A stretch of 28,044 bases of DNA, from positions 1 through 28,044 of the forward strand of contig JAKAMR010000012.1 of the NCBI GenBank assembly GCA_021812785.1. The letters are read 5' to 3'. A program made the translations under genes and the position numbers. Source of the DNA: Nitrospirota bacterium (GTDB taxonomy: Bacteria; Nitrospirota; Thermodesulfovibrionia; Thermodesulfovibrionales; JdFR-88). The notes beneath the pieces are model-generated. The model did not search any database, had not been told where the DNA came from, and worked only from the letters and a program-made list of their open reading frames with translations. This document shows, in pieces, positions 8,814 to 16,039 of the stretch; within the stretch, counting starts at the first letter, position 1; each line of letters begins with the position of its first letter.

Positions 8814-10208
8814 TTAAGAGGAATGGGGAAGGGTTATGGTAAATGTGCTGCCCTTTCCCGGCAGACTTGTAACGGTAATATCGCCTCCGTGTGCCAGAAC
8901 AATAGCTCTTGATAGACTGAGACCAAGACCGCTGCCGGCCTGAAATCGGCTCTGATCGCCCCGGTAAAACCGCTCAAAGATACGGGACAGATCCCTGTCG
9001 GAGATTCCGACACCTGTGTCGTTGACGGAGATCACAACATGAGCATTTCCCCTGGAAACAGATAGAGTGACAGACCCACCGGCCGTAGTATATTTAATGG
9101 CATTATCCAGTAGATTGGCCAGCATGCGCTGAAGTTTTTGTTTGTCTCCAATCACTCTTAAGCAATCAGCCACCTCCATTGTAATACCCACACCTTTATC
9201 TTCGGCTACTGGGTCAAACAATTCGCAGGCGTCTTTAATTAATTGGGTAATATCGATATCTTCCATAGTAAGTTTTGATACGCCCGCTTCTGCCTCAGAT
9301 ATATCCAGCATCGTATTGATTATTCCCAACAGGCGGTCACACTCCTCTATGATGCTCGCTGCCATGGCCTCATACTCATTAGTTGTTCCTCCGCCAGTCA
9401 GTGTCATTTCAGCAACGCCGCGAATCCTTGTGATCGGGTTTCTGAGATCATGGGCAATATTATCAGTGATCTCCCGCATCCCTGTAACCAGTGCGTGAAT
9501 ACGTTCCAGCATACTGTTGAAAGTCGATGCGAGCCGGTCAATCTCATCACCATGTCCTTTCACAGGAACCCGGCTGTCAAGAAGGCCATTGGATATATCA
9601 ATTGCCGTTTGCGTAACCTCTTCAACACCTGACATTGCCCGCTTGGCCATGAACCATCCAACCAGCGACGCAAGGATCATCACAATGCCCATCGCTGTTC
9701 CAAAAATCTCCCGGAAGCCCTCCAAAATCCGCTCATCATACATCATGGAATGACCTATTTGTAGTATCTCGCCTGATCCGACAGCAGCATAAAGCACGCG
9801 GACTTTATACCCAATCCCCGGGATCGCGAGCGTCTCGAAAACAGGCTTATCAGCGGTAGTATGCTTCAATGCGATTCTGTCAATGCCAATATCCTTCCAT
9901 GCCGAAAAATCGGACGCAGCAAGCTCCTTTCCGTCAAAAGTCAGAAGACGGAAGAATACCTTTCCTGTCCCAGTTGAACTGGACTCACGAACCATCTCGG
10001 CCCTGACCGCCTCGACACCTTGAGAATTCAACAGCAATGAAAACTCCTTTGCCTTGTCCACAAGTGCTTTATCTGTATGCCTGTGGATGTCGGAAATCAT
10101 CATAACGTACAGGACCAGGAAGGCCGCGAATGACGAAAGTGCGAAAGCGATTACATACCAGATAGTTAATCGGAATGCTACTGTGACTCGTGATCTAAGG
10201 AGTTTCAT
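8814..10208 (-). CDS. Sensor histidine kinase, module 1 (CusS-like)
   Basis: A 464-residue inner-membrane kinase. TM1 is at about 15-38. A periplasmic sensor of about 120 residues follows, then TM2 at about 170-188, HAMP at about 190-240, and a HisKA domain with the H-box 'DNIAHDLRNPITRIRG' (His253). The ATPase domain has an N-box (LLDNAIKYT), G1 (VNDTGVGI), F-box (IFERFYRGD) and G2 (GSGLGLSL). The layout and H-box match heavy-metal sensor kinases such as CusS. The start overlaps the response-regulator stop in an ATGA (10208-10205), so the two are coupled. It presumably senses the pump's substrate in the periplasm and phosphorylates the adjacent regulator. Confidence 0.92.
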   Translation of the reverse strand: MKLLRSRVTVAFRLTIWYVIAFALSSFAAFLVLYVMMISDIHRHTDKALVDKAKEFSLLLNSQGVEAVRAEMVRESSSTGTGKVFFRLLTFDGKELAASDFSAWKDIGIDRIALKHTTADKPVFETLAIPGIGYKVRVLYAAVGSGEILQIGHSMMYDERILEGFREIFGTAMGIVMILASLVGWFMAKRAMSGVEEVTQTAIDISNGLLDSRVPVKGHGDEIDRLASTFNSMLERIHALVTGMREITDNIAHDLRNPITRIRGVAEMTLTGGGTTNEYEAMAASIIEECDRLLGIINTMLDISEAEAGVSKLTMEDIDITQLIKDACELFDPVAEDKGVGITMEVADCLRVIGDKQKLQRMLANLLDNAIKYTTAGGSVTLSVSRGNAHVVISVNDTGVGISDRDLSRIFERFYRGDQSRFQAGSGLGLSLSRAIVLAHGGDITVTSLPGKGSTFTITLPHSS

Positions 10209-10873
10209 TTAATTACATATCCAACGCCGCGGATCGTGTGAATCAGTTTTTTTGTGAAACCCCTGTCAATTTTGTCCCGCAACCTACACATACGCGCTTC
10301 AACCACATTTGTCTGAGGGTCAAAGTTATAATCCCAGACATGCTCCATAATCATGGTCTTGGAGACAACCTTCCCTGAATTTCGTATAAGGTATTCTAGC
10401 AAGGCGAACTCGCGTGGCTGGAGATCGATCTTCCTGTCTGCTCTGAAAACCTCACGGGTAAGGAGGTTCATGGAGAGGGGGCCTACTGTAAGACGGGTGG
10501 GCTCTGACTCGCCATTGGCCCTGCGGATAAGCGCTTGAACACAAGCCAGAAGCTCGGAAAAGGCAAACGGTTTTGTTAGATAATAGTCACCCCCTGTTTG
10601 AAGCCCCTTGACCCTATCATCAACAGAGCGTTTGGCGCTGAGGATGATCACGGGGGTGTTTATCTTTTTTTCCCGAAGCGTTTCTATGAGACTCCAACCA
10701 TCCAGCTTTGGTAGCATAATATCGATTACCGAAGTGTCATAGGATTCGGTCATGGCCAGATGAAGTCCATCTTCGCCATTGTCCGCATGGTCCACAGCAA
10801 ATCCCGCCGCTCTTAATCCATGTTTGACAAAGGAGGCTATTTTCTGGTCGTCTTCTACAATCAGGATACGCAT
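10205..10873 (-). CDS. OmpR/CusR-family response regulator, module 1
   Basis: 222 residues. The start is the ATG at 10873 giving MRILIVEDD; the frame is open further upstream into uppP but the receiver fold begins here. The receiver domain has the acidic pair Asp8/Asp9, phospho-acceptor Asp51 (VIDIMLPKLDG), a Ser/Thr-switch region (VIILSAK) and the Lys of 'YLTKPF'. The C-terminal winged helix runs from about 125 to 222 (QPREFALLEYLIRNSGKVVS, FDPQTNVVEARMCRLRDKI, IHTIRGVGYVIK). The usual 'GADDYL' reads 'GGDYYL' here, unlike the module-2 paralogue. It lies 19 bp downstream of uppP and overlaps the kinase gene, suggesting a uppP-regulator-kinase operon. Confidence 0.93.
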   Translation of the reverse strand: MRILIVEDDQKIASFVKHGLRAAGFAVDHADNGEDGLHLAMTESYDTSVIDIMLPKLDGWSLIETLREKKINTPVIILSAKRSVDDRVKGLQTGGDYYLTKPFAFSELLACVQALIRRANGESEPTRLTVGPLSMNLLTREVFRADRKIDLQPREFALLEYLIRNSGKVVSKTMIMEHVWDYNFDPQTNVVEARMCRLRDKIDRGFTKKLIHTIRGVGYVIK

Positions 10874-10886
10874 ATTCAGGATGTCC
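10845..10886 (-). repeat. 42-bp identical stretch shared with the module-2 regulator start (copy 1)
   Basis: These 42 bases, covering 13 nt of leader, the ATG and the first nine or so codons, are identical to 24278-24319. Identity extends to 53 of 54 nt if the next bases into the gene are included. The two regulator genes otherwise differ at many positions. This marks the modules as paralogous and suggests selection or gene conversion at the translation start. Confidence 0.8.
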
Positions 10887-10892
10887 CGGCGA

Positions 10893-11774
10893 TCAGATGC
10901 CGCCCATGACGTGGAAAGCAAAAACCGCGGCTGAAGCTGCCAGACAATAAATGCCGAAAAAGTACCAGCGGCCACCAAGCAGCCATTTTGAAAGCCAGCG
11001 GAGGGCAATGAGGCCGGAAATAAAGCTGAATACCATGCCCAGAAGGCTGGGATAGAGCAGGCCCGCTGTGCCAGGAAGGTTCATAAGAGACATGTGATGC
11101 GCCTTGAGTATTCTCCATAGTTCGCGGACAATCACAGGAGGTGTGAGGACAACAGCAAGTGCGAAACTGAACTCCTCAGCAGGCATCCTTTTCATCCCAA
11201 GGATGAGGCCTGTGGATATCGTGGCTCCCGAGCGCGAGAAGCCCCGAAAAGGTAAACAAAGGCCCTGCACCGCGCCTATCAGACAGGAACCTTTCATGTC
11301 AAGCTGGTTTCCCTCTTTCCCCTCTGAAGTCTCTGCGCCTGCCCCGCGTCCCTTCCAGCCGGAAATCAATATAAGCACACCCGCTACAGCAAGCCCCGAC
11401 CCAATGATGGTCAAATTGCCAAATATCTGCTCCACCTGGGCATGAGGGCCGCCCAGCACAAGTTTTTCAATGACCTCCATGAGCAGCAGGCCCACACTCC
11501 CCGTAAGGAAGGTGGCCGCTGCCACTAGGATCGCGGAGTTTTTAAAGTCCTTCCATGAGCCGAAAAAGGTCTTTTTCCATGACTTCCAGAAATAGAAAAT
11601 GACCGCGAACATGGTCCCGGTGTGGAGCATAACAAGAAGGAGAGTCATCGAAGGGGCCGTGGGGTTTAGCCCCAGGAATTTTTCGGCTATAATTACATGA
11701 GCGGAAGACGAGACTGGTAGTAGTTCCGCAGCGCCCTGGACAACCGCAAGTACAAGTATCTTGAGGAAGAACAT
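10893..11774 (-). CDS. uppP: Undecaprenyl-diphosphatase (BacA family)
   Basis: A 293-residue, multi-pass membrane protein. The first signature is 'VVQGAAELLPVSSSAHVIIAE' (about 11-31, with the conserved Glu17), and the second is 'PFRGFSRSGATISTGLILGM' (about 175-194). Both are the catalytic hallmarks of BacA/UppP. The enzyme dephosphorylates undecaprenyl pyrophosphate on the outer face of the inner membrane to recycle the lipid carrier for peptidoglycan and O-antigen; overexpression gives bacitracin resistance. It lies 19 bp upstream of the module-1 response regulator on the same strand, so it is probably co-transcribed with a pump-controlling two-component system. That is an unusual partnership for this gene. 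Confidence 0.93.
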   Translation of the reverse strand: MFFLKILVLAVVQGAAELLPVSSSAHVIIAEKFLGLNPTAPSMTLLLVMLHTGTMFAVIFYFWKSWKKTFFGSWKDFKNSAILVAAATFLTGSVGLLLMEVIEKLVLGGPHAQVEQIFGNLTIIGSGLAVAGVLILISGWKGRGAGAETSEGKEGNQLDMKGSCLIGAVQGLCLPFRGFSRSGATISTGLILGMKRMPAEEFSFALAVVLTPPVIVRELWRILKAHHMSLMNLPGTAGLLYPSLLGMVFSFISGLIALRWLSKWLLGGRWYFFGIYCLAASAAVFAFHVMGGI

Positions 11775-11920
11775 TATTCAACGATAACATCATCAGGACA
11801 AAGCCTGCAACATGTGGATCCAGGCTTGGTTCGGATTTGTGAGGCAAAGACCCGCTTCTTTTGGGTGGTTTGCAATTTGGTTCTTATTTCAATCCGGGGG
11901 AAAAGGGAAGCGCGGTTTCT

Positions 11921-12673
11921 ATGAAAAAATCTGCCTTTCTCTTTACAGTAATCCTTTTCCTTTTCGCCACAAGGTCTTTTTGCTATGGCAGTTTAAATCT
12001 GGTCAGACAGATCGAACTACCTAATGTAAAAGGCCGTCTGGATCACATGACAGTCGATTCCAAAAAGCAGTTACTCTTTGTTGCCGCTTACCGCAATAAT
12101 TCGCTGGAAATTATCGATCTCCGCCGGGGAAAACTTATTCGGTCGATCAAGGGTCTGGATGGGCCGCAGGGCGTGGAATATATTCCATGGAAGGGCTTGA
12201 TAGCGGTTTCAAACGGCGGAGACGGCACTTTGCGGTTTTTCAAAGCAGATACATTGAAGCTGGTAAAGACCATCCATTTCCGAAGGGATGCGGACGATCT
12301 GAGGCTCGGTCCTTCGGAGAAGAGACTATATGTGGCTTACGGGGACGAGGCAATTGGAATTGTCAGCCTTCGGGGGCTTAAACGTATCGGCGATATATGG
12401 CTTGGGGTCCATCCGGAATCCTTTCAGATTGACCGCTCGTCGGGAAAAACATATGTAAACTTGCCGGGCAAAAGAGAGATCGCCGTTATTGCCTTTAAAA
12501 GTGGAAAAATTATCGCCCGTTGGCCTTTACCCCTTGCGCATGATAATTTTCCGATGGCGCTTGACGAAAAAAGGCAGCTCCTGTTTGTCGGAGCTTGGAC
12601 ACCAGCCGAACTGGTTACCCTATCGTTGCATAAAAACAGAGATCAGGCAGCTTGTTTGAGGCGCTCGATATAA
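11921..12673 (+). pseudogene. YncE-type beta-propeller gene, 3' end lost at an IS insertion
   Basis: The protein starts MKKSAFLFTV with an export signal and is collinear with the intact copy at 25687-26667 for about 232 of its 326 residues. Shared segments include RQIELPNVKGRLDH, NNSLE.IDLRRGKLIRSI, AVSNGGDGTLR, LYVAYG..AIGIVSL, HPESFQID and AHDNFPMAL. Homology stops after '...AELVT', exactly where the IS terminal repeat begins (12618). The reading frame then runs about 18 codons into IS DNA. The last third of the propeller is missing and is not present on the far side of the IS. An ATG at 11921 preceded by AAAGGGAAG is the likely start; the equivalent of the upstream ATG in the intact copy is GCG here. 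YncE/YVTN-type proteins are periplasmic six- or seven-bladed propellers of poorly known function. Confidence 0.85.
12618..12634 (+). repeat. Left terminal inverted repeat of the IS
   Basis: CCCTATCGTTGCATAAA. It pairs with 16064-16054 plus 14128-14123 on the other strand, the two parts being separated by the group II intron. It abuts the last base homologous to the propeller gene. Confidence 0.75.
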
Positions 12674-14019
12674 TGCAAGACACCTTTTTGGACCGCCGGA
12701 TTGGCGCTCATCGTAAGCGTAAGGATGCCGCCGGGGCTGGTAAGACGCCCGGCACGCTGCAAAAGCGTCCTCCTGAGCGTATTTGCTTCCGTGAACTGCC
12801 AGAGCGCGGCTCTTTTCTCGGTGGTGCCTCTGTTTTTTTCATGAACCTGCATGTGAAGTTCCCTGAACAGATTGTGCGCGAGAATTGCCGACATCATATA
12901 AAGGTGATTGCCATGAAGCCGCCTGACGGCAACGTAATCCATATTGCATTGCGATTTCAATTCGCTGAACGTATTTTCCTGGGACCCGCGTCCATTATGA
13001 AAGCACAAGACCTTCTTCATCGTAGTCTGCTTGTTCGTAACGATCACCTTAAACTCATAGCCCTGCTCATGGGGTATGAACATATCAAGCTGAACGGGAT
13101 CCTTCGACAATATCTTGACTTTGTGCCTGATAAAGAGAAACCGGAAACGGCTGTCCCACTTCTTGGGCTTCCATTGGGCATTGAAATACGAAAGCTCGCC
13201 ATTGAAGCACCGCCAGCGCCGCCGGCCCTGAATTATCCCCTTAAGCTCGGCAAACCTCTCAAAGGGCACCGATATCGTAAACTCGATCCCCTTGGCGTCG
13301 AGCGCTTTGACGATCTTGTCGCTGAAAAAGGCGCTGTCCATGCGGACCTCGATGATGATGCCGGGGCGGACAGCGCGAATAATGCGGATGCACTCCAAAA
13401 TGAACTCAAGGGCTCCGTTGGAATCGTGGACATTGCCCGAGCGGGGAAGCACGTCAAAGACCTGGCCCGTCTGGGCTATCGTGCAGAACAATGGATAATA
13501 GCTCCTTTGACCCTTCTTTTGTTTGTTAAAACCGACCGCCGCGCCTTCGGCCATCCGGCCCGTGCGCAAAACCGATCCGTCGAAATCAAGCGTCACCCGG
13601 ACCAAACCGAGGGCCTGAATTCTTGCAAGCAGCATCTCCCGGCACGCCTGCCTGAGCTTCAAGATGCTTTTATCGTCAACGCGGGCCAAGGCCCTGCTTA
13701 CCGTCGAAACATCGGGAAGCTTCTTGAGTCCCAGAAGTCGAAGCGCCATGAGGTCGTCCCGGTAGTAGTCCATGTCCCGGAGCCGCCGGTGACCCAACAT
13801 CAGATGCACAACCAGTATGAGGACAATGATGTGATGACCAAAGACCGGGCTTGCATCCAGATGATCAAAACAGGTGCGCAGCCGTTTCTTCAGTTCCAGC
13901 TTCGAAAACAATTGCTGAATAATTACCAGTCCGGCAAAGGACGTAAGCTGCTGGTCTTCAAACCGAAGCTTCGGAATTCTGTGGACACGGGAAGAAATTT
14001 CTGCTTTACTAGACTTCAC
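12643..14019 (-). CDS. IS1380-family-like DDE transposase
   Basis: 458 residues. The RNase-H-like catalytic fold has candidate acidic residues in 'VTLDFDGSVLRTG' (Asp145/147), 'VRMDSAFFSDK' (Asp228) and 'GSQENTFSELKSQ' (Glu348 or Glu353). The segment 'GAAVGFNKQKKGQRSYYPLF' followed by 'PRSGNVHDSNGA' is characteristic of IS1380-type transposases. The gene appears full length and in frame. The start is a GTG (14019-14017) with AGGAGG 9 nt upstream. That Shine-Dalgarno lies inside one arm of an inverted repeat, so translation from outside transcripts may be blocked. The stop is 25 bp from the left IS end. Confidence 0.9.
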   Translation of the reverse strand: MKSSKAEISSRVHRIPKLRFEDQQLTSFAGLVIIQQLFSKLELKKRLRTCFDHLDASPVFGHHIIVLILVVHLMLGHRRLRDMDYYRDDLMALRLLGLKKLPDVSTVSRALARVDDKSILKLRQACREMLLARIQALGLVRVTLDFDGSVLRTGRMAEGAAVGFNKQKKGQRSYYPLFCTIAQTGQVFDVLPRSGNVHDSNGALEFILECIRIIRAVRPGIIIEVRMDSAFFSDKIVKALDAKGIEFTISVPFERFAELKGIIQGRRRWRCFNGELSYFNAQWKPKKWDSRFRFLFIRHKVKILSKDPVQLDMFIPHEQGYEFKVIVTNKQTTMKKVLCFHNGRGSQENTFSELKSQCNMDYVAVRRLHGNHLYMMSAILAHNLFRELHMQVHEKNRGTTEKRAALWQFTEANTLRRTLLQRAGRLTSPGGILTLTMSANPAVQKGVLHYIERLKQAA

Positions 14020-14026
14020 TTTCAGT

Positions 14027-14086
14027 GGCCTCCTGGTTTGGTTGATTTTGCATCACACAATGTCAATTTTAACCAATCAGGAGGCC
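14027..14086 (-). promoter_or_regulatory. Hairpin enclosing the transposase promoter region and hiding its RBS
   Basis: Arms 14027-14043 (GGCCTCCTGGTTTGGTT) and 14071-14086 (AACCAATCAGGAGGCC) pair with one mismatch and one bulge. In the minus-strand transcript the 3' arm contains the transposase Shine-Dalgarno (CAGGAGG), which pairs with CCTCCTG of the 5' arm. A TTGACA -35-like element lies in the loop (14066-14061), so an internal transcript would lack the 5' arm and be translated while a read-through transcript would fold. This logic is known for IS10 and IS50; here it is inferred from sequence. Confidence 0.5.
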
Positions 14087-14133
14087 GTTTTTGTATGGAG
14101 TTGAGATAAATTTTTCGAGAAATTTATGGTCGC

Positions 14134-14162
14134 GGTAGGGATGCCGGTTTCCCGGCACCCCC
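14134..14162 (-). ncRNA. Group II intron domain VI-like hairpin
   Basis: GGGGGTGCCGG - GAAA - CCGGCATCCC, followed by TACC, folds into a single hairpin just before the intron 3' end. A bulged adenosine in the 'CTACC' part would be the branch point by analogy with the family. It is placed by position between domain V and the 3' splice site. Confidence 0.6.
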
Positions 14163-14167
14163 CGCAC

Positions 14168-14201
14168 AGATCCGTACTGGAGGCATTACCTCATACGGCT
14201 C
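14168..14201 (-). ncRNA. Group II intron domain V
   Basis: A 34-nt minus-strand hairpin beginning GAGCCGTATGAGG and closing CCTCCAGTACGGATC. It contains the AGC catalytic triad near its 5' base, a GNRA-like TAAT/GTAA loop, and a 2-nt bulge. This size and layout match the catalytic domain V of group II introns. The reverse transcriptase stop codon (TAA) falls within its terminal loop, so the last codons of the protein double as catalytic RNA. Confidence 0.75.
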
Positions 14202-15688
14202 CTGCCTTGGGTCATTGCGGCAAACCGCTGCTCAGGCCACGGATGTAAGATTCTCGCCGGAGGCAGCCATTGGGCAACTACTTTTCCCATTCGCTCCCAG
14301 GTCATCCGGGTTCTCTGGCTTCGCTTCCTGAGACTCCTGTACCATAATTTCGCGGTTTGATTGCGGAACGCCTTCATGGCATCTGCGTTGCCGGGTATGG
14401 CGTGGTAATTGAAATAGCCCCTTCCCACGGATTGAAGCCATGTACCCTGCACGTGAATCGCATGGTGCATCCGCTTCCTGAGTTCCCCTTTTAGTTCATG
14501 GAGCTTTGCCGTGAGTCTCTTCCTTATCGTCTTCCGGTTCACCATAAACTTCCCATTTCTGCTTACGCCGCAGGAATGCGTGAATCCCAGAAAATTAAAA
14601 GTCTCCGGCTTCCTTTTCCCCTCGATTTGCTTACAGTTCTGTCGTGCATATCTTCCAAACCTGATAAGCCGCGTCTTCTCTGGGTGGAGTTCCAACGAAT
14701 ACTGCCGGAATCTCTCATGAAGCTCCATAAGGAACCTCTCCGCATCGTCTTGGTACTGGAATCCCATCACAAAGTCATCGGCCCAACGGACAATGATTAC
14801 GTCGCCTCTGGCTTCTCTCTTTCTCCAGCTTTGCACCCATTCATCCAGCACATAATGGAGATAGATATTCGCCAGCAGCGGCGATATCGAAGACCCTTGC
14901 GGCGTCCCTTCTTCAGTCACCGCAAGCCTTCCGTTCTCGATGACCCCTGCCTTCAGCCATTTGCTGATTAGCCGAAGGATACATCCGTCTGAAATCCGGC
15001 GCTCAATGAATTTCATCAAACATTCGTGGTCGATGGAATCAAAATAACCGCGTATGTCTGCATCGAGCACCCAGCCCACCTTCTTCCTATGAATGCCTAC
15101 CGCCAGCGCATCTAGTGCTTCGTGCGCCCGGCGTCCCGGCCGGAACCCATATGAGTACCCAAGAAAGTCCTCCTCGTATATGACGTTGAGGATTTCAGTT
15201 ACAGCCCGCTGCACTATCTTATCCTCAAGGGCCGCTATGCCGAGGGGTCTTTGCCTGCCGTCCGGTTTCGGAATATACTTTCTCCGCGACGGCTTCGCCC
15301 GGTATGCCCCGCGATGGATTCTGGCATGCAAGTCCTGCAGATAGTTTTCCAGGTCTCCTTCATACCATCGCCATGTCACCCCGTCCACTCCGACTGCCGC
15401 ATTCTTCTTGATTCCAAAGAACGCTGTGCGTAGCCTTTCCGGAGTAATATGGTGCAGGAGTGCGGTGAACTTTTCGTCCTTGTTCCTGAAAGCTGCCTGA
15501 CGTATGCGGTGCAGCGCATTTTGCGCGCCATCTACCCGGCACTGTGTCCGGGGCGTGTTTTGCTGCTCCGCTTTCCCCTTGGCCAGACCCCTTCCCTCCA
15601 CCATCTCCGCTGTTCTCTGTGCTTCCAGAACTTTGTTCGACGGCTTCGCAGGTACTGTTGGTCTGTCCGACTGCCTGTGCCCGTTCAT
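14186..15688 (-). CDS. ltrA: Group II intron-encoded reverse transcriptase/maturase
   Basis: 500 residues from the ATG at 15688 (MNGHRQSDRPTVPAKPSNKV), the usual start of this intron-protein family. The frame is open upstream to 16033, but that part (MKEPYIEGVAGHNGPES...) is translated domain I RNA. RT motifs are: 'IPKPDGRQRPLGIAALEDKIVQ' (about 139-160), 'LDADIRGYFDSID' (about 208-220), 'EGTPQGSSISPLLANIYL' (about 260-277), and 'VRWADDFVMGF', a WADD version of the YADD active site (302-305). The thumb/maturase X region follows (FNFLGFTHSCG, ..., WLPPARILHPWPEQRF). It should promote splicing and retrohoming of the host intron. No endonuclease domain is seen. Confidence 0.9.
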   Translation of the reverse strand: MNGHRQSDRPTVPAKPSNKVLEAQRTAEMVEGRGLAKGKAEQQNTPRTQCRVDGAQNALHRIRQAAFRNKDEKFTALLHHITPERLRTAFFGIKKNAAVGVDGVTWRWYEGDLENYLQDLHARIHRGAYRAKPSRRKYIPKPDGRQRPLGIAALEDKIVQRAVTEILNVIYEEDFLGYSYGFRPGRRAHEALDALAVGIHRKKVGWVLDADIRGYFDSIDHECLMKFIERRISDGCILRLISKWLKAGVIENGRLAVTEEGTPQGSSISPLLANIYLHYVLDEWVQSWRKREARGDVIIVRWADDFVMGFQYQDDAERFLMELHERFRQYSLELHPEKTRLIRFGRYARQNCKQIEGKRKPETFNFLGFTHSCGVSRNGKFMVNRKTIRKRLTAKLHELKGELRKRMHHAIHVQGTWLQSVGRGYFNYHAIPGNADAMKAFRNQTAKLWYRSLRKRSQRTRMTWERMGKVVAQWLPPARILHPWPEQRFAAMTQGRSRMR

Positions 15689-16039
15689 CGCCGGCTTGAG
15701 AAGTTCTTTCTTCCCGGCGCGTTCCTCAGTTCCATCTCCTGAGAAAAGACGCAGGCTCTCCCGGTTCTCGCGCATGGAGTTTCCGTGCATGCTGGAGGTC
15801 TCCGACCGCGCAGGGCCGGGCATGTGCTCGCCGTTCTTGCTCATGCCCGTCTTGCCTTCCGCACTAGTTGACGGCGTCGGCGCCCTGAAGACACCCTTTT
15901 CGCGGCTCAATACTCCGCCTGTACGTACCCCTGTCATTGCTTCGCCTGCGTTCTTGCGGACGCCTGCGCCTGACTCGGGGCCATTGTGGCCGGCTACGCC
16001 TTCAATGTAAGGCTCTTTCATCCTCAACTCCATGCCGGT

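Noticed and set aside
10205..11008. A 267-residue response regulator starting at 11008
   Set aside because: The extra 45 residues overlap the end of uppP and precede the receiver domain, which begins at MRILIVEDD (10873), as in the paralogue.
12652..14109. A 485-codon open frame on the plus strand across the transposase gene
   Set aside because: It is exactly antisense to a transposase with clear catalytic motifs. Its translation is low in recognisable features and rich in Arg, Pro and Lys, and no ribosome-binding site was seen. It is most likely a by-product of codon bias.
14186..16033. A 615-residue reverse transcriptase starting at 16033
   Set aside because: The extra 115 residues correspond to intron domain I RNA that is commonly open in this intron type. 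The family protein starts at the MNGHRQSD Met (15688).
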